The notes beneath the pieces were generated by a model. That model saw nothing but the letters and a program-made list of their open reading frames with translations. It did not search any database and was not told where the DNA came from. A stretch of DNA of 64,000 nucleotides from contig REAZ01000004.1 of assembly GCA_004294445.1 (NCBI GenBank), forward strand, positions 94,476 to 158,475, written 5' to 3'. Shown here piece by piece: positions 46,354 to 53,494 of this stretch. The number at the start of each line of letters is the position of its first letter. Within the stretch, counting starts at the first letter, position 1. The DNA comes from Cytophagales bacterium (GTDB lineage: Bacteria; Bacteroidota; Bacteroidia; Cytophagales; Thermoflexibacteraceae). The position numbers and the translations under genes are program-made.

Positions 46354-47271
46354 CTATTGCTGAGGCGTTTGAGTTTGAGCAGGCTTGATATCTACCAATT
46401 CTACGTCAAATTTAAGCACAGCATAAGGAGGAATTTGCGCTCCCGCACCTTGCGCACCGTAAGCTAAGTGCGATGGCAGAAGCAAAGTAGCTTTCCCACC
46501 TTTTTTGAGTAATGCTACCCCTTCGTCAAACCCCTTGATCATTTGCCCTGCCAAGTGTGTGAAGTCAAGTGTTTGCCCTCTGTCCAAAGACGAATCAAAT
46601 TTTTGTCCGCTTAATAAATAGCCTGTATAGTGCGTAGCTACTTGCTCTCCTTGCTTCGGATTTTCGCCCTTTCCTTCGGCAGTAATTACATAATACAAGC
46701 CTGATTCTGTGCGTTTTGCATCAAGTTTGTTATCAGCTATGTATTTTTTGATAATTTCCTCATCTATTGGCTTTTGTGTTTCCATTTTCTTATCAGCCTC
46801 TTTTTGCGCTTCTTCCATGCGTTTTTGCATATTCTTAGTATATTCGTCATTAGACTGAATTTTTACTACTTTGATAGCAAAACGCGCTTCGCTATTGGCA
46901 TCGATAAACTCTGGACGTGGGTTGCCTCTCAAAAGAGAATCTACGTGAATATACAAAGCAAGACTATCGCCTTCGGAAACCATTGCCAAACCTTTGGTAA
47001 GGAAGTCTGCCTGATCTGTTTTGTAAGGAATATCAGCAGGTTGTGGGTTTTGGTAGGTGCTTTGCAATAAGGTATCTTTGCCTTTGCTCTTTGCGAAAAG
47101 CATGAGCTGGAGCGTAATCATATCGCCATTTTGCGGTTTTTTGCCATCATTTTTGAGGAAAAATTCGTATTGGAAACCAGCATCTGTTTTTTGTCTGCCG
47201 CCGCTACCACAGCTCACAATTCCTACTACTGATGCAGTAAATAATAAAGAATATAATACTTGTTTGAACAT
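46354..47271 (-). CDS. FKBP-type peptidyl-prolyl isomerase lipoprotein (GldI-like)
   Basis: A 305-residue lipoprotein with lipobox GIVSC (residues 17-21). Residues ~30-140 form a degenerate N-terminal FKBP-like domain, then comes a Glu/Lys-rich coiled segment (QKRMEEAQKEADKKMETQ) and a canonical FKBP domain (about 185-295) with VATHYTGYLLSGQKFDSS, MIKGFDEGVALL, GGKATLLLPSHLAYGAQGAG and LKFDVELVDI. Flavobacterial GldI, needed for gliding, is a lipoprotein FKBP of similar type, but orthology cannot be asserted from this sequence. It lies 101 nt downstream of nrnA. Confidence 0.85.
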   Translation of the reverse strand: MFKQVLYSLLFTASVVGIVSCGSGGRQKTDAGFQYEFFLKNDGKKPQNGDMITLQLMLFAKSKGKDTLLQSTYQNPQPADIPYKTDQADFLTKGLAMVSEGDSLALYIHVDSLLRGNPRPEFIDANSEARFAIKVVKIQSNDEYTKNMQKRMEEAQKEADKKMETQKPIDEEIIKKYIADNKLDAKRTESGLYYVITAEGKGENPKQGEQVATHYTGYLLSGQKFDSSLDRGQTLDFTHLAGQMIKGFDEGVALLKKGGKATLLLPSHLAYGAQGAGAQIPPYAVLKFDVELVDIKPAQTQTPQQ

Positions 47272-47372
47272 AAAATAGATTTGTTAAATAATTTTCTTTA
47301 AATAATTTTGATTTTTTTTGTTAATAGTCCATATACTTGGTTGAATACTTTACGCATTGCTATCGTTGCATT

Positions 47373-48392
47373 TTATACGCTTGCTAACAATTTATCTTTA
47401 TATAATGGGAGTAGATTGGTGAAATCTTGGATTACTTTTTCCAATTTATTTCCATTGACTCTCCCCCCTGCTGCATTATGATGCCCGCCGCCGCTGAAAT
47501 GATTTCTTGCAAAATCGTTGGCAGAAAAGCGACCAATGGAACGGAAAGAAAGCTTTATTTTGTCGGTATCTTCTATGAGAATAGCGGCAAAGCAGATGCC
47601 CTCCAAAGAAAGGGCATAGTTTACCAAGCCTTCGGTATCTCCTGTTTTATATTGATAGGCTTTTAGGTCTGCCGAACTTAGGGCAAAGTAAGCCGTATTA
47701 AATTCTCTGAGAATGACTAATTTTTCCTTGAGAGCAAAACCAATCAGTCGGAGTCTGCTTTCGGAGTTGGTATCGTAAACATGGTGATGAATCTTCGAAT
47801 GATTTACGCCAATATCAATCAGGTTAGCGACAATTCGGTGTATTTTGCTGGTAGTGCTTGGAAATTTGAAAGAGCCTGTATCTGTCATAATTCCTGCATA
47901 AATGCACTCAGCTGTGGAAATATCTATCAATTTTTCATCGCCCATTAAGCAAATAAAGTCGTAGATAAGTTCCGCTGTTGCTGCCGCTTCAGGTTTCCAA
48001 AGTTCATACATTGCAAATGCTTTCCTATCAATATGATGGTCTATCATCACCTTTGTCGCCGAAGATGCACTCACCCATTTATCTAAGGGAGCGATGCGTG
48101 CTAAGTCTGAATAATCCAAACAGAACAATACATCAGCCGTTAAGATTAGGTTTTCTACTATTTTTTCTTTGCCATGCTCAAAAACTAATACTTTTTCATT
48201 GCCATGCATCCACCACAAAAATTTGGGGTAGTCAGTCGGTGCTATGACTTGTATTTGATGCTGAAACTTTTGCAAGTACGAGGCAAGAGCCAGACAAGAG
48301 CCCAAAGCATCCGCATCAGGTTTCTGATGAGGAATAATGACTATCTTCTTGGGAGAAGCCAAGATTCCTTTGAGTTCTTCTAAATTGTGCAT
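47373..48392 (-). CDS. nrnA: DHH-family oligoribonuclease / pAp phosphatase
   Basis: NrnA-type phosphodiesterase that degrades short oligoribonucleotides and dephosphorylates 3'-phosphoadenosine 5'-phosphate. The 339-residue protein has the metal-binding HQKPDADALGS, LDYSD and the DHH motif in MIDHHIDR, and GIMTDTGSFKFPSTT. The C-terminal DHHA1 domain ends in FSGGGHHNAAGGR. The spacing to the downstream FKBP lipoprotein gene is 101 nt with no terminator visible between them. Confidence 0.92.
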   Translation of the reverse strand: MHNLEELKGILASPKKIVIIPHQKPDADALGSCLALASYLQKFQHQIQVIAPTDYPKFLWWMHGNEKVLVFEHGKEKIVENLILTADVLFCLDYSDLARIAPLDKWVSASSATKVMIDHHIDRKAFAMYELWKPEAAATAELIYDFICLMGDEKLIDISTAECIYAGIMTDTGSFKFPSTTSKIHRIVANLIDIGVNHSKIHHHVYDTNSESRLRLIGFALKEKLVILREFNTAYFALSSADLKAYQYKTGDTEGLVNYALSLEGICFAAILIEDTDKIKLSFRSIGRFSANDFARNHFSGGGHHNAAGGRVNGNKLEKVIQDFTNLLPLYKDKLLASV

Positions 48393-48525
48393 TTCATCTG
48401 CTTTGTGTCGCTTACCTTTAAAAAATTATCGCAAAATTATAAAAATCTATTGGATATGTATTGAAATATGGTAGGGAATAAACTATCTTAGCAATATTTA
48501 ACATGATTTTTTTGAGTATTCTGTT

Positions 48526-48533
48526 TACTTTTG
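48526..48533 (+). promoter_or_regulatory. Candidate -7 element facing a 27-codon ORF
   Basis: TACTTTTG fits TAnnTTTG on the plus strand, about 43 nt before an ATG at 48576. No TTTG at the right -33 spacing (one lies 11 nt upstream). Confidence 0.3.
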
Positions 48534-48575
48534 CTCAAAATTTGTATATACTACCTACAAACATAGACTTTTATT

Positions 48576-48659
48576 ATGCTACTTCTCCAAATTGTATTTG
48601 TCCTATTTTTAATTTTTATCTTAAACAAAGCAAGTGCTAAATCACAAGCGAAAGAGTAG
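48576..48659 (+). CDS. Possible 27-residue membrane microprotein
   Basis: ATG at 48576 to TAG at 48659. The peptide starts MLLLQIVFVLFLIFIL, a single hydrophobic helix of 16 residues, and ends in a basic tail (NKASAKSQAKE), a plausible inner-membrane microprotein with a cytoplasmic or periplasmic positive end. A -7 box lies upstream on the same strand. The last 18 nt overlap the end of the convergent cyclase gene. It is short enough to be chance; the topology and promoter are the only support. Confidence 0.35.
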   Translation: MLLLQIVFVLFLIFILNKASAKSQAKE

Positions 48660-49778
48660 TCTGACCGCCTCCATCATTAGCATTGAATCTATATGATGTG
48701 TTTCTACTCCTTTTCCTATTTTTTCTAAAAGCATGATAGTAAGCTCTCCGCCAAGATGCTCTTTAAATTCTTGGAGTCCTTTCATGAGGGCATAACCGTC
48801 TTTTTCTTCTGCTAATAGGGCGGGGTGATATACTGCAAATCCTAAGTTTTTGATGAGATTGATGACTGCTTTCCACTCCGATTCAGTCATGAGTTTGATA
48901 AGAAACGAATAAGTTGTATCTAAGGCAATGCCTATCGCTACGGCTTCGCCATGCCTAATTTGATGATGTGTAAGTTGCTCTAATTTGTGTGCTGCCCAAT
49001 GCCCAAAATCTAAGGGGCGGGATGAACCCATCTCAAAAGGGTCTTTGCCTGCAATATGCCTGATGTGCATTTCGGCACATTGGTAAATGAGGCGTTGCAT
49101 AGCATCCATATTACGCGCATTGAGTAGGGCTATATCTGCTACTATCTGCTCGAAAAAGGATTTATCTTTGATGAGGGCTACTTTGATAGCTTCAGAAATG
49201 CCTGAACGCCAATCTCTTATATCCAAAGTGAGCAAAAAATCCGAATCATTAATAACTGCTTGCGGTGGCTTAAAAGTGCCTGTAAAGTTTTTCTTCCCAA
49301 AAGTATTAATGCTGTTTTTTACGCCTACTCCAGAGTCGTTTTGAGAAAGTACCGTAGTAGGGATTCTGATGTGCCTAACGCCTCTGTGGGCAATAGCGGC
49401 GGCAAAACCTACCATGTCAAGCACTGCTCCGCCCCCAATCGCTACTATGTAAGAATGACGACAAATGGCATAATCACTGACCGCCTGTAGAATTTTTTGT
49501 ACCCAACTTTCGTCATTTTTTACCTCTTCTCCGCCTTGTACTACCATTGTCCCTCTCCAATCTATCACTTCTTGGTGCTGTACCGAATAGGCTTTTATGT
49601 CGTCTGAAAGTGTTGGGTGTGCTTCGGCTACACCGCTATCTATGACGAAAAACACTTTTTTTTTGCCTTCTCCTGCTATTACTTGGCGAAAAAGCAAGTT
49701 TTCTACGCTAAAAATACTTTTCGTAAAGTAGGTTTTATACTCAAATTTTACAGTAAAAGACTGTTCTATAGTCTGCAT
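48642..49778 (-). CDS. Sugar-phosphate cyclase (3-dehydroquinate synthase-like, EboD-type)
   Basis: A 378-residue member of the sugar-phosphate cyclase family. The ATG at 49778 (MQTIEQSFTVKFEYK) is preferred over a TTG 30 nt upstream. It has NAD-binding GGGAVLDMVGFAAAIAHRG and metal-binding positions in the SEAIKVALIKD, HIRH and FGHWAAHKLE/HGEAVAIGI regions. Where AroB normally has SSVGGKTGIN it has NDSGVGVKNSINTFGKKNF, a pattern I associate with EboD of the Ebo cluster rather than with true dehydroquinate synthase. No other ebo gene is nearby. Expected to cyclise a heptulose phosphate; the product is not predictable. Confidence 0.75.
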   Translation of the reverse strand: MQTIEQSFTVKFEYKTYFTKSIFSVENLLFRQVIAGEGKKKVFFVIDSGVAEAHPTLSDDIKAYSVQHQEVIDWRGTMVVQGGEEVKNDESWVQKILQAVSDYAICRHSYIVAIGGGAVLDMVGFAAAIAHRGVRHIRIPTTVLSQNDSGVGVKNSINTFGKKNFTGTFKPPQAVINDSDFLLTLDIRDWRSGISEAIKVALIKDKSFFEQIVADIALLNARNMDAMQRLIYQCAEMHIRHIAGKDPFEMGSSRPLDFGHWAAHKLEQLTHHQIRHGEAVAIGIALDTTYSFLIKLMTESEWKAVINLIKNLGFAVYHPALLAEEKDGYALMKGLQEFKEHLGGELTIMLLEKIGKGVETHHIDSMLMMEAVRLLFRL

Positions 49779-49817
49779 GATTTTATATGCCGATTTTTTT
49801 ATGTACAAATAGTGTTA

Positions 49818-49960
49818 GGGATTACATATTTTATTGGGTTTCAATAGATATTCGTTCCTGCACCGTCTGACCGAAGGTCTGTACGGTGCAGACCTTCGGT
49901 CAGACCGTATATTTTTCAAAGAACAGCTTATTCTTGAATATCAACAAAATATGTAATCCC
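49818..49960. mobile_element. MITE-like nested inverted-repeat element (143 bp)
   Basis: GGGATTACATATTTT (49818-49832) and AAAATATGTAATCCC (49946-49960) are perfect 15-bp terminal inverted repeats; the inner flanks (TTG and ATATTC) also match with an 11-12 nt indel. Inside is a 17-bp perfect inverted repeat, GTCTGACCGAAGGTCTG (49865-49881) with its complement (49889-49905), around a 7-nt loop; each arm contains its own small palindrome (GACCGAAGGTC). There is no coding potential and no clear target duplication. It could be a non-autonomous transposon or a structured repeat element. Confidence 0.65.
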
Positions 49961-49971
49961 TTTTAAAAGTC

Positions 49972-51768
49972 TTAATTTTTGAGTTTACTCCAAATAGAAA
50001 AGACTAAGTAACCGCAAATTGTAGCGACAGCAGAAAGCCCAATTGCAGGAAGCGTATGCCCATAAATCCATGAACCTGTGGCAAATAACGCACTATATAC
50101 TGCAATAGAACCCAAAAATGCACAAAGCAATTCTTTGGCTATTCCGCTACTATCTTCCTCTGCCGTAGTCAATGGCGTTCCTGTTTTTTCAGCATATTTT
50201 ACTACAGCATTCCAACCCATTCCGCCAGGGCGAGTAAGTTTATAAAATGAAATCAGGGTAGGCATATCTGTTGGTGTAGTGAACAAAGCCACGCTTACCC
50301 ATGCTATAGTAGTGATTATCACGCCGTAGCATAGCTGCCAATGACTTTCCAACGGCTCAAAACCTATAGCCTCATGCACGAATTGGAAGTACAGGGCAAC
50401 ACAAAAAGAAACCACCATAGCAGTAATTTCACTCCATGCGTTTATACGCCACCAGAACCATCTCAAGATGAATATTAAGCCCGTTCCAGCTCCTATTTGC
50501 AAAAGTATATCAAATGTTTTCAAGGCATTTTCTAAGAACAAGGCTAATATTGCAGCAAAAGCCATCAATAGTACGGTAGAAATTCTGCCTATGTTTACCA
50601 ACTGTTTTTGAGAGGCTTGCGGATTGATAAAACGCAAATAAAAATCATTGACCACGTAGGAAGAACCCCAATTGAGCTGGGTGGAAATTGTGGACATAAA
50701 AGCCGAAATCAGGGAGGCAACGACCAAACCCAACAAACCCGCAGGCAGATAGGTGAGCATGGCGGGATATGCCAAATCGTTTCTTACTACATTGGCAGGG
50801 ATATGAGGGAATGCTTTTTGGAGGCTTGGAATATCAGGAAAAACTACAATAGAACAAAATGCCACAATAATCCAAGGCCAAGGACGAAGGGCATAGTGAG
50901 CAATATTGAAAAATAAAGTTGCCCCGATAGCGTGTTTTTCATTTTTTGCAGAGAGCATACGTTGGGCTATGTAGCCGCCGCCACCTGGCTCCGCCCCAGG
51001 ATACCAAACGCTCCACCACTGCACCGCCAAAGGAATAATAAACAAAGGAATAAGATTCTTGGGGTCTGAGAAATCGGGAATAAAATCGAGCTTGTTTTGC
51101 ACTTCGGGGTGAGCGAGTAAATTATCTAAACCATTGATTTGAGGTAAGTTGAGAGCAACTACTGCCGCACCTATAGAGCCAACCATCGCAACAAAGAATT
51201 GGAAGAAGTCTGTATAAAGCACGCCTTTTAAGCCGCCTAATGAGCTATAAATCACTGTAACGACCGAAGCAATCAGGAGTGTTTGAGCGGGGGTAAGATT
51301 AAGCATAACTGCACCTATTTTGACTGCCGCAAGGGACACGCTTGCCATAATCATAATATTAAAAAAAACACCCAAATAAATTGCCCTGAAACCACGCATA
51401 AAAGCAGCTTCTTTGCCACTGTAGCGAAGTTCATAAAACTCTAAGTCTGTAACAACTTTTGAACGCCGCCAAAGTTTGGCATAAATAAAAACAGTAAGCA
51501 TACCCGTAAGCAAGAAAGCCCACCAAACCCAGTTTCCCGCTACACCATGCTGCCGCACGATGTCAGTAACTAAGTTAGGGGTATCTGCCGAAAAAGTAGT
51601 GGCGACCATCGAAACACCGAGTAACCACCAAGGCATATTCCGCCCCGAAAGGAAAAAATCTTCAGCACTTTTGCCTGCTTCTTTGGCTACAGCAAGCCCT
51701 ATTGCTAAAGAGATAACGAAAAAAACGGCAATTATTGCCCAGTCAATCCAAGAGAGTATTAGTTCCAT
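49972..51768 (-). CDS. Sodium:solute symporter (SSS family)
   Basis: A 598-residue integral membrane protein of the SSS family, co-transporting a solute (sugar, amino acid, organic anion) with Na+. About 13-14 hydrophobic helices are visible. Family markers are DFFLSGRNMPWWLLGVSMVA near helix 2, the ATTFSADTPN segment, the SLGGLKGVLYTDFFQFF helix and the SAFMSTISTQLNWGSSYVVND region with the Na+-site Ser/Thr residues. The substrate cannot be told. It lies 44 nt after the RIC-type gene on the same strand. Confidence 0.92.
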   Translation of the reverse strand: MELILSWIDWAIIAVFFVISLAIGLAVAKEAGKSAEDFFLSGRNMPWWLLGVSMVATTFSADTPNLVTDIVRQHGVAGNWVWWAFLLTGMLTVFIYAKLWRRSKVVTDLEFYELRYSGKEAAFMRGFRAIYLGVFFNIMIMASVSLAAVKIGAVMLNLTPAQTLLIASVVTVIYSSLGGLKGVLYTDFFQFFVAMVGSIGAAVVALNLPQINGLDNLLAHPEVQNKLDFIPDFSDPKNLIPLFIIPLAVQWWSVWYPGAEPGGGGYIAQRMLSAKNEKHAIGATLFFNIAHYALRPWPWIIVAFCSIVVFPDIPSLQKAFPHIPANVVRNDLAYPAMLTYLPAGLLGLVVASLISAFMSTISTQLNWGSSYVVNDFYLRFINPQASQKQLVNIGRISTVLLMAFAAILALFLENALKTFDILLQIGAGTGLIFILRWFWWRINAWSEITAMVVSFCVALYFQFVHEAIGFEPLESHWQLCYGVIITTIAWVSVALFTTPTDMPTLISFYKLTRPGGMGWNAVVKYAEKTGTPLTTAEEDSSGIAKELLCAFLGSIAVYSALFATGSWIYGHTLPAIGLSAVATICGYLVFSIWSKLKN

Positions 51769-51812
51769 ATTTACTATATATTATATTAGATAAAATAAAG
51801 GTAATCCAAAGG

Positions 51813-52580
51813 TTAATTCAATTTTGCCTTCTCTTGAAATATTTTTTTCACAGCAGCCTCTAATTTGAGTGCTTTTGGTATCAAGATTTGGTTTTCTATG
51901 GCAGCGTGCTGAGAAAGCTCTTCCTCAAAAGCCAAAAGTTCGGTGTATAAAACTTTGAGTAAGAAAGGTGTGTCTGTTTTAATCTGATAGTCTTGAGTCA
52001 TCTCCCTGATGCCTGCCATATCATCATCATCTATTGTGTGTGAGGTAGCAAATTTGCCAATATTGTATTTTTCCATTGCAAAATACATTTTAGAAATCGG
52101 CAATTTATGATAGACTACATCGTCTAATTGCATGATATGGTTAAAAATTTCAGCCTCCTCCTCCAAAATATGGTGTATAAAATCCTCTGCAAAAAGCGGA
52201 AATGCTATTTTCAAATCGTTTACTATCTCGAAATAAGGAGCATCTACAGAAGGCAAATTTGTATGGTCTATAAGGTTTTTCATATAGGGCAATCTATGCC
52301 TCATAAAAATACGGTGCGACTGCTTAAGGTAATCAATCACCATATCCACAGGGTACTTTGCCAAGCGAGCAAAGTGCAGAGATTGGACTTCCTCTTTGTT
52401 GTATTGCGTTTTTAGTTCCAACTCCCGAACTACCAAATGAGGGCTTATGTGCCGAGAAATACAGATAGAAGATAAGGTTTTATATGGATATTTAAAAAAA
52501 TCTATCCCGAACTGGTGCAATACCGCACCATAACTATAGTTTTCTGCAACAATTTCTGCCAAACTTTTATTCCACATCAT
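51813..52580 (-). CDS. RIC/ScdA-like di-iron hemerythrin protein with degenerate DUF542
   Basis: A 255-residue protein of the iron-sulfur-cluster repair (RIC, YtfE/ScdA) type. The N-terminal DUF542 module (LAEIVAENYSYGAVLHQFGI) normally continues with DxCCGG; here it reads DFFKYPYKTL, so the two cysteines (positions 29-30) are F and K. The hemerythrin-like bundle follows, with likely iron ligands in KQSHRIFMRH, DFIHHILEEEAEIF, TSHTIDDDD and QHAAIENQILIPKAL. Family members repair Fe-S clusters after nitric oxide or oxidative damage. It lies directly upstream of the symporter gene. Confidence 0.85.
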   Translation of the reverse strand: MMWNKSLAEIVAENYSYGAVLHQFGIDFFKYPYKTLSSICISRHISPHLVVRELELKTQYNKEEVQSLHFARLAKYPVDMVIDYLKQSHRIFMRHRLPYMKNLIDHTNLPSVDAPYFEIVNDLKIAFPLFAEDFIHHILEEEAEIFNHIMQLDDVVYHKLPISKMYFAMEKYNIGKFATSHTIDDDDMAGIREMTQDYQIKTDTPFLLKVLYTELLAFEEELSQHAAIENQILIPKALKLEAAVKKIFQEKAKLN

Positions 52581-52630
52581 TGAAAAATCAATTTTTGATT
52601 AGGCGTTTAAAGCTAATTTCGAACGCATTG

Positions 52631-52638
52631 CAAAGCTA
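52631..52638 (-). promoter_or_regulatory. Candidate -7 element of the RIC-type gene
   Basis: TAGCTTTG on the minus strand fits TAnnTTTG, about 50 nt before the ATG at 52580. Confidence 0.4.
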
Positions 52639-52693
52639 TAAAAATTTCATTGATTATCTATTTTCACTAAGACCAATTAATTTTAAAAAACTT

Positions 52694-53362
52694 CTAAAAA
52701 CTTTCAAACTTCATTCGCCCAAGCAAATAGGGTTTTGCTCCAGAAACATAATAGTAAAAATCTAATTGAGGGAGTGTCTGCACCGCCAATAGTTGCCCTT
52801 GTTCGTCTTTGATATTGGGTTCGAAAATTAATTTGCCATCTTTGACCTCCAGCTTAAACTGATTCGCCTTGTTTGAAAGGGCAAAGTAAGCTCCTTTATC
52901 GAGTAAAATTTTGGGAACATTCACTACAAATGGCTCTTTATTCATAAAATAGACAGTGATTAAGTCAGACTCAGCAGGATTGTCTTGCAATACGCTTGCA
53001 AAATCTTCTAAGTTTACGCTACCTGCGTCCCCCCTTGTACTTTGGAAATAAAAATCCATAGGCGAAACGAGTGCCTGCTCAACGGTGGTTGTCAAATTTT
53101 CTTCCCTATCCGATGTGTGCTGTTTTTGTATGGAAAGAATAAATTTGCCCTCTTTTGGCGAATAAACCACTACTTTGGCAGCCCTACTGCTAAAAGATAA
53201 CTTTGCTCCTGCGGGAATAATGTCTTTGACTTTGAGGGCTTTCCCGTTATAGTAAACAGGTTCTGCATCATCTACTGAGATAACGCCGTAGCTTCGGGAC
53301 GTTTGAGCAGAAACGCCTTGGGCAAAAAATAAAATAAGTACAGCAATAATAAAACTTCTCAT
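52694..53362 (-). CDS. Secreted protein of unknown function
   Basis: A 222-residue product from the ATG at 53362, chosen because it puts a signal peptide at the start (SFIIAVLILFFAQGVSAQ). I do not recognise the family. The mature part is beta-rich with AAKVVVYSPKEGKFIL, a likely loop TRGDAG and LITVYFMNKEPFVVNVPK; it has no Cys lipobox. A good -7 box (TACGTTTG) precedes it. Confidence 0.75.
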   Translation of the reverse strand: MRSFIIAVLILFFAQGVSAQTSRSYGVISVDDAEPVYYNGKALKVKDIIPAGAKLSFSSRAAKVVVYSPKEGKFILSIQKQHTSDREENLTTTVEQALVSPMDFYFQSTRGDAGSVNLEDFASVLQDNPAESDLITVYFMNKEPFVVNVPKILLDKGAYFALSNKANQFKLEVKDGKLIFEPNIKDEQGQLLAVQTLPQLDFYYYVSGAKPYLLGRMKFESF

Positions 53363-53391
53363 AATCCATTTTGGGTTTAGTTCCAACTAAG

Positions 53392-53399
53392 CAAACGTA
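53392..53399 (-). promoter_or_regulatory. Candidate -7 element of the secreted protein gene
   Basis: TACGTTTG on the minus strand fits TAnnTTTG, 30 nt before the ATG at 53362. Confidence 0.4.
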
Positions 53400-53436
53400 A
53401 GACCGCTTAAGAATGTTATGCTAAACAAAATTAAAA

Positions 53437-53452
53437 TAATTTTGTAATTTTG
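53437..53452 (+). promoter_or_regulatory. Tandem -7 elements upstream of the M3 peptidase
   Basis: TAATTTTG occurs twice in a row (53437-53444 and 53445-53452). Either fits TAnnTTTG and would start transcription about 35-45 nt before the ATG at 53495. Confidence 0.45.
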
Positions 53453-53494
53453 AAAGGTCAAATCAAAAAAGCAAAAGCAAAACAAACTCAAAAA

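Noticed and set aside
46354..47271. Firm naming as GldI
   Set aside because: Only FKBP lipoprotein architecture is visible; three similar genes compete and no other gld gene is nearby.
48642..49778. Plain AroB (3-dehydroquinate synthase) call
   Set aside because: The canonical SSVGGKTGIN block is replaced by an EboD-like sequence, so a specific AroB name would overstate what is seen.
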